From the NCBI GenBank assembly GCA_029263475.1, contig JAJCXK010000056.1, positions 1 to 64,000 on the forward strand: a DNA stretch of 64,000 nucleotides, given 5' to 3'. Shown here in pieces: positions 25,426 to 33,819 of this stretch (position 1 is the stretch's first letter; each line of letters opens with the position of its first letter). The translations under genes were made by a program, and so were the position numbers. This DNA is from Candidatus Nitrosopumilus sp. GTDB lineage: Archaea; Thermoproteota; Nitrososphaeria; Nitrososphaerales; Nitrosopumilaceae. Below the pieces are notes generated by a model. The model did not search any database and was not told the origin of the DNA. It saw nothing but the letters and a program-made list of their open reading frames with translations.

Positions 25426-25974
25426 TTAACAAAAGTTATGGGTGACAAGTATTTTATTTTGACTCCACGTAATTCCGATTCCGTCTACGTGCAACAATTT
25501 GTCAAGAATTACTGCATTATGCTCTGGTGAATTCATCCACCATTCTACGGTATCCTGAGCAATCTCTTTGGGAATCGCTGAAATTAATGATGACTCACTC
25601 TCATTGATGAATATGTTCTCTTTGATCCCATCATATTTTATTTCTTCATCCGATATGTAATTCCTGCAATCATATCCTGCATTTTTACCCCTGTCTTCCG
25701 GACCGACCCCATTTGGAGTAAAATGAGAAAAATAATCTCTCTTGACCATGTCTATGCTGTGTGACTTTGCTATCTTTCCTAGTTCTCTGTCATAGATTAG
25801 AGGCTCAAGACCGTGCTCTGACCTTTGTATGTTGACTAGCTTGTGTATTTCAGCTTCAGCTTGAGATTCTCTTTGTGCGATGTTTGGATCGTTTTGAGGA
25901 AGCATGCTCATTGAACCCAATGCAATGACAGCGATGATCACTGCTGCAGGAATGGCAATGAATTTTGGTTCCAT
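25426..25974 (-). CDS. CAP/SCP-domain (YkwD-like) secreted protein
   Basis: N-terminal membrane segment (FIAIPAAVIIAVIALGSMSM), then a CAP domain: LVNIQRSEHGLEPLIYDREL, AKSHSIDMVKRDYFSHFTPN, ENIFINESE, VEWWMNSPEHNAVILD and GIGITWSQNKILVTHNFC. The CAP cavity residues (His in AKSH and PEHN, Glu in KEN) are in place. Known members are extracellular; their activity is mostly unsettled. Two cysteines (YDCRN and the C-terminal Cys) may pair. Confidence 0.9.
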   Translation of the reverse strand: MEPKFIAIPAAVIIAVIALGSMSMLPQNDPNIAQRESQAEAEIHKLVNIQRSEHGLEPLIYDRELGKIAKSHSIDMVKRDYFSHFTPNGVGPEDRGKNAGYDCRNYISDEEIKYDGIKENIFINESESSLISAIPKEIAQDTVEWWMNSPEHNAVILDKLLHVDGIGITWSQNKILVTHNFC

Positions 25975-26179
25975 ATTTTATAATAATAAGTTCCAAGTAA
26001 AGAATGATTCCACGACTTATGCCTGTCTAATATAATTTAAAATTGAGAATTATGCATGCATTCTGTTCCCGTGTTTTTGCAGAAAGTTTTTGTAAGGAGT
26101 TGGTACATGATTTAATATTTTTCTTGTAATCTTCAAACGGGATCATTGAGAATATATTCAAAAATTAAAAATATTTTCG

Positions 26180-26941
26180 CTATTGCAAGTTTAATGAAAT
26201 AGATGCTTTTCCAAAGTCTTCATTTACTCTAAAGAAGTACTCCTTTGAGGAATCATATTCAAATTTGGTTCCACCATATCCGATATTTGGGCCAAAGAGA
26301 ATATTGAATTCTCTTGAATCACCTGAATTCATTGCAATTTGCCCACTAGTAAAGTCCATGCCTGAATACTTGAATTCTTTTTCACCATTCCATACGTCAT
26401 AAGCGCATATTTGAGGACTGGTACAATTCATTGCCACAACTTTTGAACTGGTATTTTCTGCAAGCATGCGGATTGACAATATGTATTGCCCTGCTGAAGT
26501 GACTGAAAACTCATTGCCTTCAGAGTTTATCCCTTTCCAATAGTAAGTGATCGGTCCTACGACAAATCCCTCTCCATCTGCTTTGTATCCGTCTAGGGCA
26601 ATTGCTTTCTTGAAGGGTTTTTCGCAATCAATTCTTTTGTATGCCGTGGAAATTTCTGAGCACTTGTCTAGATCCGAATACAGTGATGCCCATTCAGAAT
26701 TCATATTTTTCAAATTGACAGGGATGAGTTCTTCTGATTCTATTTCCGTGTAGACGCTCACTATTCCGCTCTTTATCAGATGCTGAATGCCTGATACGAA
26801 CTCGCCATCAGATATCGCTCCTTCTGACCACCAGTCTGCGTTGTTCTTTACCCAGTCAGGGATTCCTTCTTGAGCTGAAGCAAACGAAGTAACTGATCCT
26901 ACTAATAGTATTGCGAATATTGCGATTATTGTTGGTTTCAT
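26180..26941 (-). CDS. Secreted protein with IPDWVKNNADWW module
   Basis: Signal peptide PTIIAIFAILLVGSVTSFAS, then the thaumarchaeal module GIPDWVKNNADWWSEGAIS with FVSGIQHLIKSGIVSV (about residues 27-60), also present at 13154-13912. The C-terminal half has a beta-rich domain (GFVVGPITYYWKGINSEG ... GQYILSIRMLAENTSSKVVAMNCTSPQICAYD) with two or three cysteines, perhaps surface-bound. Function unknown. Confidence 0.75.
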   Translation of the reverse strand: MKPTIIAIFAILLVGSVTSFASAQEGIPDWVKNNADWWSEGAISDGEFVSGIQHLIKSGIVSVYTEIESEELIPVNLKNMNSEWASLYSDLDKCSEISTAYKRIDCEKPFKKAIALDGYKADGEGFVVGPITYYWKGINSEGNEFSVTSAGQYILSIRMLAENTSSKVVAMNCTSPQICAYDVWNGEKEFKYSGMDFTSGQIAMNSGDSREFNILFGPNIGYGGTKFEYDSSKEYFFRVNEDFGKASISLNLQ

Positions 26942-27060
26942 TGGATTTGTTTATGACTCATAGCATATAAACTAGTTCTAATTTATTTTCTAGTGGTAAA
27001 AAACTTCTATGTATCATGAAAAAACTAGTGCTAATCGCTTTTCTCTCTTTTGGAGTTTAA

Positions 27061-27624
27061 ATGCAATCATTCATTTTTCAAATGGTGAGAGACAATTTTG
27101 TACACGGTAATCCTCTGGAATCCACTCTAAGTGAAAAAGACGTCGTTACTTTTGTAACTGATAGGTTTTCAAATGTCAAAAAATCAAAAAAGATTGTCAA
27201 ATTAGTAGAATTTCAAGCCATGAACAAGTACATGTTGACGGTTCACAATCCAGTAGAATTAAAGATCCTCGGAAATCTTGTCGCTAGTCATAAAAAAACC
27301 AACATTCTTGATATTTTGGAGCAATACGAAGAGCATCTAAAAATTGCCCTTGACAAGCAGCCCACCACAAAGACTCATCTTAATGCAATGATGCATATCT
27401 TTGGATATTTTTCAAGGCATTTTACTGTGTCAGAAAAAGATCTGTTTCATGAATTGCTGTGTCAGTTTAAAAGTGGCAAAGTATCTACTGGTAAAATGCT
27501 GTCTGAAATTGCTCCGTTAATTTATCGATTTGATGACACATATCTTGCTAGGCAGACATATTTTTTACTGTATGCTGATCCGAGACCTGGGATTCTTTTC
27601 GCCGTTTTTAACAATAAAGTATGA
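27061..27624 (+). CDS. DUF1722 (YbgA-like) protein, stand-alone domain
   Basis: Only the DUF1722 half of the usual DUF523-DUF1722 protein is present: FQAMNKYMLTVHNPVELKIL with LGNLVAS, then THLNAMMHIFGYFSRHFTVSEKDLFHELL and YLARQTYFLLYADPRPGILF. In bacteria DUF1722 proteins occur beside DNA photolyases and in LitR/CarH light-response clusters. A 14-codon ORF (MKKLVLIAFLSFGV) ends directly upstream and may be a leader or a chance ORF. It is followed 69 bp later by the B12-binding protein, probably one unit. Confidence 0.82.
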   Translation: MQSFIFQMVRDNFVHGNPLESTLSEKDVVTFVTDRFSNVKKSKKIVKLVEFQAMNKYMLTVHNPVELKILGNLVASHKKTNILDILEQYEEHLKIALDKQPTTKTHLNAMMHIFGYFSRHFTVSEKDLFHELLCQFKSGKVSTGKMLSEIAPLIYRFDDTYLARQTYFLLYADPRPGILFAVFNNKV

Positions 27625-27693
27625 TTTTCTGAATAATTGGCACTATTATAAATAATGGGCATTAGTTAAATATGTCCTCTTAGGAAATTTGAC

Positions 27694-28542
27694 ATGGTAT
27701 ACATCCGTACCAAGAAAGTAAAAGGAATTCAGTATCTTTATCTTGTAAAAAGTATTTGGGATTCTAAAAATAAGACCTCCAGACAAGAGATAGTCAAATA
27801 CCTGGGCAAGGCATCAGAAGTGATAAAGGACGACATCCCTGTAGAGTATAGGGATAATTCAAAAGTATTGTCTGTTTTGGCAGCACAGAATCCTGAAGAC
27901 ATCAAGAAACGGGAAGAGGCATCTGAAAAATCAAAAAAACTCCTGTACAAAAGGCTCACAGAAGGTGACATAAACAGTTGTGTTAAGATTTATGGTGATT
28001 ACGTAAATATTTTCAATTCGGCAGATTTTTTTGATAAGATTTTAAAACCTGTCATGTATCAGATTGGCGACGAATGGGCTAACAACAAAATTAGCATCGC
28101 TACAGAACATGTTGCAAGCAATGTTGCTCAGACACTTGTAAAAATTATCATGGATAAAGAAAAAACTCATGGCAAGAAGAAGAAAATTCTTTTGTGCGTT
28201 CCACTGGGGGAAGAGCATCACTTGGACTGTGATGTGATTGAGACGTTTCTTACTAGTAAGGGATACCACGTGTTTAACATGGCTACATCAATTCCCTCCG
28301 ATTCAATTCTTTATTTTATTGAAAATAACCATCCTGATATTGTCATGGTTTCAATTACATTGGAAGACAATTTGAAAACTGGTCAGAGACTAATCAGAAA
28401 GATAAATGATAATTTTGATGTTCCAATAATGGTTGGTGGCTATGCGCTAGAGCAAGAAAAAATCCCAACGTTTGATGCCGAGGTTTTTGCAAACTTGACT
28501 CTTACTGATCTACCAAAGATAATTTGTACAACCATCAGTTAG
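27694..28542 (+). CDS. CarH/LitR-like B12-binding protein without a MerR helix
   Basis: Residues about 1-40 (MVYIRTKKVKGIQYLYLVKS, SRQEIVKYLG) resemble the N-terminus of IS1634-type transposases rather than a MerR winged helix. A B12-binding helical cap follows (LTEGDINSCVKIYGDYVN ... MYQIGDEWANNKISIATEHVASN), with the Trp and His positions typical of CarH-type caps. Then comes a Rossmann domain with LGEEHHLDCDVIETFLTSKG, corresponding to GExHxLG, where the His coordinates cobalt. It is likely a cobalamin photosensor or cobalamin sensor; how it would act on DNA is unclear. Converges with and overlaps the FAD oxidoreductase by 8 bp. Confidence 0.82.
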   Translation: MVYIRTKKVKGIQYLYLVKSIWDSKNKTSRQEIVKYLGKASEVIKDDIPVEYRDNSKVLSVLAAQNPEDIKKREEASEKSKKLLYKRLTEGDINSCVKIYGDYVNIFNSADFFDKILKPVMYQIGDEWANNKISIATEHVASNVAQTLVKIIMDKEKTHGKKKKILLCVPLGEEHHLDCDVIETFLTSKGYHVFNMATSIPSDSILYFIENNHPDIVMVSITLEDNLKTGQRLIRKINDNFDVPIMVGGYALEQEKIPTFDAEVFANLTLTDLPKIICTTIS

Positions 28543-29871
28543 AATTTTCTAAGAATTTCTCTATCTTGGGATGACATAAAATTGAACTGTGAGCCACAGA
28601 ATCTGTTCCTATTCCATAACTAACTGTGGAGTCTCCTACAAAAAATAGTCCTTTAATATGTGATATTTCATGTGACATCTTTGATTTCCATACCGGACCT
28701 GGCTCTTTTACTACTGATTCTACCAATTCTAAGCCATCGGCCTGTCCCAAATCAGAGATTCTTTAAAATCTGGATATGTCAAATTCAGTTCATTTTTCAT
28801 TCGCTCAACTATTTCTTTGATTTTCGTTGAATCCTCCACTATTGAGGGCGTAACGGGAGTTCCTGCTATCATCAAATGTTCTCCTTGAGGGCATACAGTT
28901 GGGGTGATATTTGATATGAAGAAAAAACCCTTTGTGGTAAAATCACCTACTGGGAAGACTATCTGCCTGGAATCAATTTTTTTGTTCAAGGCAAAATGAA
29001 CTTCCACAACTGCAGTGGTTTTATCCAAGCGATTTACTTTGTCAATGAACTTTTGCTCAAATACATTACTGTCAAATAGACGGTTGACTGCTTGATATGC
29101 TGGCAATGACACTATCACGCATTTTGAAGGATGAAAAATTCCATCATTTGTGATGATGCCGTTAACTTTGGAATCTTTTATGACAATTTTTTTGATCTGA
29201 GAATTAAGATGTATTTTTCCTTGATTTGCAATAATGTGATCATGTAGAACATGGGATATTGCATCATAGCCGCCATCTTGAGGATATACAAATTCGCTTG
29301 TTCCTCCCCTGAATGGATTTGCGCGAATCATGGTTCGAGTGAATTCTCCCAATGATATGTGATCAGATGTGTCTGCAAATGCCAACATGCAAACAGCCTC
29401 AAAGAATGCATTTGTATTGTCATCAAGCTTTTTTGTAATTTCAGTCAGTGATAGACTGTCCAATTCCTCTGTCTTTTTCATTGATGTAAATGCCATCGGA
29501 AATAAAATTCTGAGAATCTTGATTCTGCTTGAAAATGGAATAAGTGAAAGTTGAAGAAGATCTCCTATTCCTTTTGGATACTTGTGAAATCCTTTATCTG
29601 AGTAAAATGCAATATTGTCAACTTTCGCAAGCTTGAGTTTGGATTCAATGCTCAGTTTTTTTAGAATTTCAAAGATGGCTGATTTTTTGTAAAAAGGCAT
29701 TATGTGAAATCCGTTGTCAAGAATGTGGTTTTTAAAGACAGTTGAGGCCGTTCTGCCTCCTATTTGCCTTATTTTTTCAAAAATCTCTACTTGATGACCG
29801 CTATTTGCAAGCAATGCGGATATGGTTAATCCTCCGACTCCTTCCCCTATCACGTGGATCTGTTTGCACAT
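28535..29871 (-). pseudogene. FAD-dependent amine-oxidase/desaturase-like protein with a frameshift
   Basis: The main ORF (28729-29871) opens with the FAD motif IHVIGEGVGGLTISALLANS and EIFEKIRQIGGRTAS, as in phytoene desaturase-like and COG1233/COG2907 oxidoreductases, and stops at WDRPMA. The frame of ORF 28535-28750 supplies the missing C-terminal FAD-contact segment LELVESVVKEPGPVWKSK ... GLFFVGDSTVSYGIGTDSVA. One extra base near 28729-28735 joins them as RPMALELVESVV. So a single-base deletion splits an otherwise complete oxidoreductase. Substrate unknown; it sits in the light-response-like locus with the SRPBCC gene upstream. Confidence 0.82.
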
Positions 29872-29925
29872 GAAAGTTTATGCTGAAATTGATATTTAAA
29901 ATCGTGCTAATTTATTTTCATAGTG

Positions 29926-30369
29926 CTAATTTCTTTTTCTGCCTGAATCTGACATGAATTTCTCAGAAGATTTAAGAAATTCTTTCGTCACTTTGGACAT
30001 CTGAAATTTAAAGAGGAATTTCAGCGGCGATAATATTTTTGATATTCCATTTAGTTTGATTGAAACGGCAATGGTAACGTTTGTTCCTTCGTCTGTTTTT
30101 TCATAACATTCAATAAAAGATGTGCCTTTCATCATGCCTGACATGATGTAAACCTCGTGAATATCTGGATGGATGATCACGTGTTTAACTTTGACGTTTA
30201 AAAAATAAATTCTTTCGTCAACAAACATCTCATTATGAGACCTTCTTGTTATCTTGAGCGATTTAAAATGTTTTGGCATAATCTTTGAAAAATTTTCAAC
30301 ATCTATGCTAATTGAATACAAATCATCTCTTTTCATTTTGGATTTTTTCTTTAGGATAAAATGCATCAT
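29926..30369 (-). CDS. SRPBCC (START-like) ligand-binding protein
   Basis: A 147-residue helix-grip protein: DLYSISIDVENFSKIMPKHFKSL, EMFVDERIYFLNVKVKHVII, SGMMKGTSFIECYEKTDEGTNVTIAVSIKLNG and the C-terminal helix FQMSKVTKEFLKSSEKFM. This is the usual pattern of the polyketide cyclase/START-like family, which often accompanies COG2907 oxidoreductases in bacterial LitR clusters. Ligand unknown. Its gene lies 54 bp upstream of the oxidoreductase and is co-directional, probably one operon. Confidence 0.75.
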   Translation of the reverse strand: MMHFILKKKSKMKRDDLYSISIDVENFSKIMPKHFKSLKITRRSHNEMFVDERIYFLNVKVKHVIIHPDIHEVYIMSGMMKGTSFIECYEKTDEGTNVTIAVSIKLNGISKILSPLKFLFKFQMSKVTKEFLKSSEKFMSDSGRKRN

Positions 30370-30570
30370 TAATCGTTAGTGTATTTCCAAATATTAGACA
30401 ATTATCTTATTCATACATTTTTGTATATAAAAAATCTAAAATTCAGTTATGGTGCCAACTCTGAAATAATTTATGTGTAATACGTAGTTTTTGCAAATTC
30501 TAATTTTACGCGTTTACCACTAGGTAGTTTTTTGACTCCGCTTTAAATAATTTATTTCCGTAATTATTTC

Positions 30571-30681
30571 ATGATGTCAAATTATAATTCTAAAACAATG
30601 TTCAAAAAGATCAACACGCATTCTTTGTCGGAAAAGCATCTTGCTGAATGTTGTGAATTTGAATTAAAGGAAAATAATTAA
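30571..30681 (+). CDS. 36-aa ORF leading into the TFB gene
   Basis: ATG 30571 encodes MMSNYNSKTMFKKINTHSLS then EKHLAECCEFELKENN and ends 1 bp before the TFB ATG. TTTAAATAATTTATT at 30543-30557 lies in TATA position for a leaderless start, so it is probably translated as the first ORF of the TFB message. No family recognised; the CC pair is notable. Confidence 0.5.
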   Translation: MMSNYNSKTMFKKINTHSLSEKHLAECCEFELKENN

Positions 30682-30682
30682 A

Positions 30683-31582
30683 ATGGATAATTTAATCCAT
30701 TTGAGAAACTGTAAAAAAATTTCACTGATCACAGATCTGACTACTGGGGAAATTGCATGCAGTCACTGTGGCGCGGTGGTTCCCGAAATATCTGTGGATG
30801 CAACTTCCCAACCATCACATTCTACTGGTGAAGAATACATGAATAATTCTAGGACTGGACAGAAAATTTCATTAAAAATGGCAGACATGGGGTTGTCGAC
30901 GATCATAGAATCAAAAGATAGGGATTCAACAGGTAGGACTCTTTCGGCAGAAAATAAGAGAATGTTCTACAGGCTAAGGATGTGGGACAGAAACAGCAGG
31001 TTTGCCAACACTAGTCAGTCATACGTGAAGGCGTTTACCTTGCTGGATGGAATAAAAGCAAAGCTAGGACTTTCGAATGTCGTTGTAGAGCAAACTGCAT
31101 ACCTCTTTAGGAAAATAACCTTAAAAAAAATACTTGTCGGTAGATCTACTGTTAGAATGCTATGTGCTACTGTATACATTGCATGCAGGTTGACAAACAC
31201 CCCGAGAACGATTCAGGATGTTGCTGATGCGGGTAACATAAAAAGAAAGCATCTTCAAAGCATCTATCGGTTTCTTTTACAGCAACTTGAGATATATCCT
31301 CAATCATACAGTCCTGTTGAATTTGTAACTCTGATTTCTAGAGTCAAAAGTTTCAGAAAGAACAAAGCGTCATGCACTGAAAATCCTGGCCAAATCAGAG
31401 AAAATTGGCATAACTGCCAGTAAAAATCCCATGGCAATGGATGCTGCGGCCATCTATCTTGCATCATTGGTAAACCAAGAGAAAATTTCTCAAATAAAAA
31501 TTTCAAAGGTTTCGGGAATTAGCTCGGTTACCATTCGTAATAGGGCAAGCGAAATCAAAGAAAGATTGGGAGATGATCTATA
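30683..31582 (+). pseudogene. Transcription factor B (TFB/TFIIB) with a frameshift in the second cyclin repeat
   Basis: Order: zinc-ribbon region (LRNCKKISLITDLTTGEIAC, SHCG), B-finger/linker (STIIESKDRDSTGRTL), cyclin repeat 1 (MWDRNSRFANTSQSYVKAFT ... CATVYIACRLTNTPRTIQDVA), cyclin repeat 2. At about 31363-31366 (AACAAAGCG) one surplus A shifts the frame; removing it gives FRKNKRHALKILAKSE and the rest of repeat 2 to EIKERLGDDL. The ribbon is also unusual: only three of the four cysteines remain (CxxC of the first knuckle is C-K-K-I). So it is a divergent extra TFB, now possibly dead. The zinc-ribbon gene starts at the base after its stop. Confidence 0.85.
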
Positions 31583-31783
31583 GTGGGCAGAACTTGCAAG
31601 GGTCTTTGCATTCGATACAAGGCTGAACCTGTCTCAAACAAAATACGATATAAAATTGGACAAAAGCATTGCACATTTTGTGGTCTGTTCTTGAAAATTG
31701 ATGAGACTAGATGCATATGTTGTAAGGCCGTATTGAGAACAAAGTCAAGAAGCAAGAAAAAGAACCTTGAATTATTTGTTTGA
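31583..31783 (+). CDS. Small zinc-binding protein of the RCPCCK family, copy B
   Basis: GTG start directly after the TFB stop. MGRTCKGLCIRYKAEPVSNK then KHCTFCGLFLKIDETRCICC and KAVLRTKSRSKKK. It aligns closely with copies A1 (10862) and C (62092): CxGxCxRYK, P, N, YKxGxK, CxxC, I, RCxCCK, LRTKxR. Lysine-rich tail, so nucleic-acid binding is plausible. It is joined to a TFB gene, while the other copies are joined to TFIIB-like ribbons. The minus ORF 31555-31818 is its shadow. Confidence 0.75.
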   Translation: MGRTCKGLCIRYKAEPVSNKIRYKIGQKHCTFCGLFLKIDETRCICCKAVLRTKSRSKKKNLELFV

Positions 31784-31940
31784 AATTCCTGTGCTATTCT
31801 GAAAATCTCTTTTTGCACAAAAATTGATGCTTAGCTTACACAATTATACATTCTAACTTTTTAAGAGAATTTACTGTGTGTTGAATAAATTTTGATGAAT
31901 GACCCATGTTATGATTTTCCATCAATAGCTAATTTTTCAT

Positions 31941-33071
31941 TCATTTGTTTATCGTACTGGATACTAAAAACAAATCTTCGAACTCATTTTCTGGAAAAAA
32001 ATTCATGACAATTGATTTTTTGATTAGTTCCAAATTTTTACCTGTCACTCTATAGTTATATCCGTCTGAGAAATCCACATTATACATTCTAAATGACTTT
32101 GATTCGTTATTGCTCTCCTCCATGGCCGAACCGCCAATCCTAATTATGGTGTCCTCAATCTGCCAGTATTCCAAGTTTGGTTTTTCAAAATTTGGATAGA
32201 CAATTCCGTTGGCCAATTTTCCGATAGTTATCTCAAAATACCCTGATTTGCCTGGAAAATTAAGATACTTTACAGTCACAGTGTGCCTCTCTGGACTAAT
32301 CTCCGATAGAATATGTCCTCCAAATTCTACTGGGATTGGAGGATAGTCTGGATGATGTTTTGCAAATGATTCGGAAAGAAATGCAGAATTGCTACGTATT
32401 TCCTCCATGGACAGATTCCTCCCATGCCCAATCACTCCGTTTTCAGACGTGGAGAATTTTGGAGGATTCACATACATCTTGCCGTTATCGTCCGTTGACA
32501 AATCAAGGTGTGGCAGTGCGGTAAGTGCTGTGGAACGATGTATCGCACCATATGTCATTGCTCCGTCTATCACCCTGTACATGGCTCCCTGGCACGGATT
32601 CTCTATTCTTTGCCGTCCCTCATTTGGCCAATACCTTACACTGCATGAATCATCCAGCGATTTTGCACTGTATGCCCTGAATGCAGAAGTATCGTTTGCA
32701 GAACCCCCCATCCATTCGGGCAATCTAATCAGCATGAATGGCTTGTACGTGTCTGTCTCTTTGGATGGGTCTGGATAGTAAAATATCTCCACGCTATTGG
32801 GCTTCATCGTTTTAATTTGAATTGAATTGTCCGTTGTATTGGAATCTTCTCTTGCTGTGTTGGTTAAGATCGGAACCATGCACATATCACCATTACGCTT
32901 TCCGCCGCTATCTTGGCATATTTTGTCAAGTGTCTGGGAATCATATGCAAGCAATGACATCGTTCCCAACGCGACAGTAATGGAAATCATTGCCAAAATC
33001 TTTACATTCAATTTCCATGATCTGATACCTGCATCAGTCTGCCTGATTCCTTTTCTAGTATTTTGGAACAT
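31941..33071 (-). CDS. Membrane-anchored protein with a Rieske-like domain lacking ligands
   Basis: Basic N-terminus and one TM (LAMISITVALGTMSLLAY). Residues about 130-190 read CSVRYWPNEGRQRIENPCQG, AMYRVIDGAMTYGAIHRS, TALPHLDLSTDDNGKMYV. That follows the Rieske layout (first ligand loop, second ligand loop PCxGxxY, Gly-rich turn, LPxLxL, D-x-G-K-xYV), but the second Cys of CxH/CxxH and both His ligands are missing, so no 2Fe-2S cluster is expected. The C-terminal 180 residues are an extra domain of unknown type. Possibly a structural descendant of a Rieske protein. I am moderately sure of the fold and unsure of the role. Confidence 0.65.
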   Translation of the reverse strand: MFQNTRKGIRQTDAGIRSWKLNVKILAMISITVALGTMSLLAYDSQTLDKICQDSGGKRNGDMCMVPILTNTAREDSNTTDNSIQIKTMKPNSVEIFYYPDPSKETDTYKPFMLIRLPEWMGGSANDTSAFRAYSAKSLDDSCSVRYWPNEGRQRIENPCQGAMYRVIDGAMTYGAIHRSTALTALPHLDLSTDDNGKMYVNPPKFSTSENGVIGHGRNLSMEEIRSNSAFLSESFAKHHPDYPPIPVEFGGHILSEISPERHTVTVKYLNFPGKSGYFEITIGKLANGIVYPNFEKPNLEYWQIEDTIIRIGGSAMEESNNESKSFRMYNVDFSDGYNYRVTGKNLELIKKSIVMNFFPENEFEDLFLVSSTINK

Positions 33072-33077
33072 ATTTTG

Positions 33078-33263
33078 TCAGTATCCCCATTTTCGTTCCA
33101 ATTGCTTTCCTCCGCATGAGCACTCGTTGGATTCTTTCCAATGCTCGTCACAGAACCTGGTGGAGCAGTGGGGACATCTATGAGTTTCCAATTTTACCTC
33201 TTTGTGATATTCTTCAGGCAATCCTGTATTCTCTCCAATGCAAAACTCACAGTATTTTCCCAT
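33078..33263 (-). CDS. AN1-type zinc-finger protein, 61 aa
   Basis: MGKYCEFCIGENTGL, then HRCPHCSTRFCDEHWKESNE and CSCGGKQLE. The order CxxC, CxxC, C-x-H with a terminal CxC fits an AN1-like double knuckle. Start MGKY at 33263 is likelier than 33272. It lies 6 bp upstream of the Rieske-like gene and would share its transcript. The cellular partner is unknown. Confidence 0.7.
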   Translation of the reverse strand: MGKYCEFCIGENTGLPEEYHKEVKLETHRCPHCSTRFCDEHWKESNECSCGGKQLERKWGY

Positions 33264-33285
33264 TACTGACACCCGTACTTAAAAA

Positions 33286-33435
33286 TCATTTTTCCAGTAA
33301 AACCTCGTGGCATTCTACCTTGAAAAATGTTCCACATGCCGCATATACCAAAAGAAATGCGACTGTAGAAAATATTATGAAAAGCACCATTTGCTCTTTG
33401 AAACTTAATTTCATTCTATGCCAAATCCGTTTCAT
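33286..33435 (-). CDS. Single-TM small protein, 49 aa
   Basis: Below the ORF track limit. MKRIWHRMKLSFKEQMVL then a membrane helix (FIIFSTVAFLLVYAACGTFF) and KVECHEVLLEK. Basic in front and short outside, so the N-terminus is probably in the cytoplasm. Two cysteines flank the outer end of the helix. It lies just upstream of the AN1 gene, in the same direction. Confidence 0.5.
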   Translation of the reverse strand: MKRIWHRMKLSFKEQMVLFIIFSTVAFLLVYAACGTFFKVECHEVLLEK

Positions 33436-33559
33436 TTACAGTTTAATTCATTTACAATCTTTGTGATCCATGTGAATTCAGATGATCCTTTTTTTATTTT
33501 CACAAAACAAACAGGATCTTATTTTTGGGTGTTGACTTGCACCATCGTGATGTTCTGAT

Positions 33560-33742
33560 CTAGTCCTCTTTGTCTATTTTCTTATTGTCTTCATCAATTT
33601 TTTTATTGTCTTCATCAACATCTTCCTCAAAAAGTCCGGGATTCTCTTTTTGTGCCTTCTTCATCAGTTCCTTGAACGTGTCCGGATCATCCTTTTGAAG
33701 TTCAAGCAATAATTTTCCTATAGATTCATCAAGATTACTCAT
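33560..33742 (-). CDS. Small acidic protein with a tandem DEDNKKI tail, 60 aa
   Basis: MSNLDESIGKLLLELQKDDP followed by helix KELMKKAQKENPGLFEED and the tandem repeat DEDNKKIDEDNKKIDKED, from a duplicated 21-bp unit. No membrane segment. Cytosolic, function unknown. Confidence 0.6.
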   Translation of the reverse strand: MSNLDESIGKLLLELQKDDPDTFKELMKKAQKENPGLFEEDVDEDNKKIDEDNKKIDKED

Positions 33743-33819
33743 CTGCTTGAATCATGTTCATGGTCTTTTTGAACATTTCCTCAAGAATGTGCCACTAGCA
33801 GTTAAATTCTTCAAAATTC

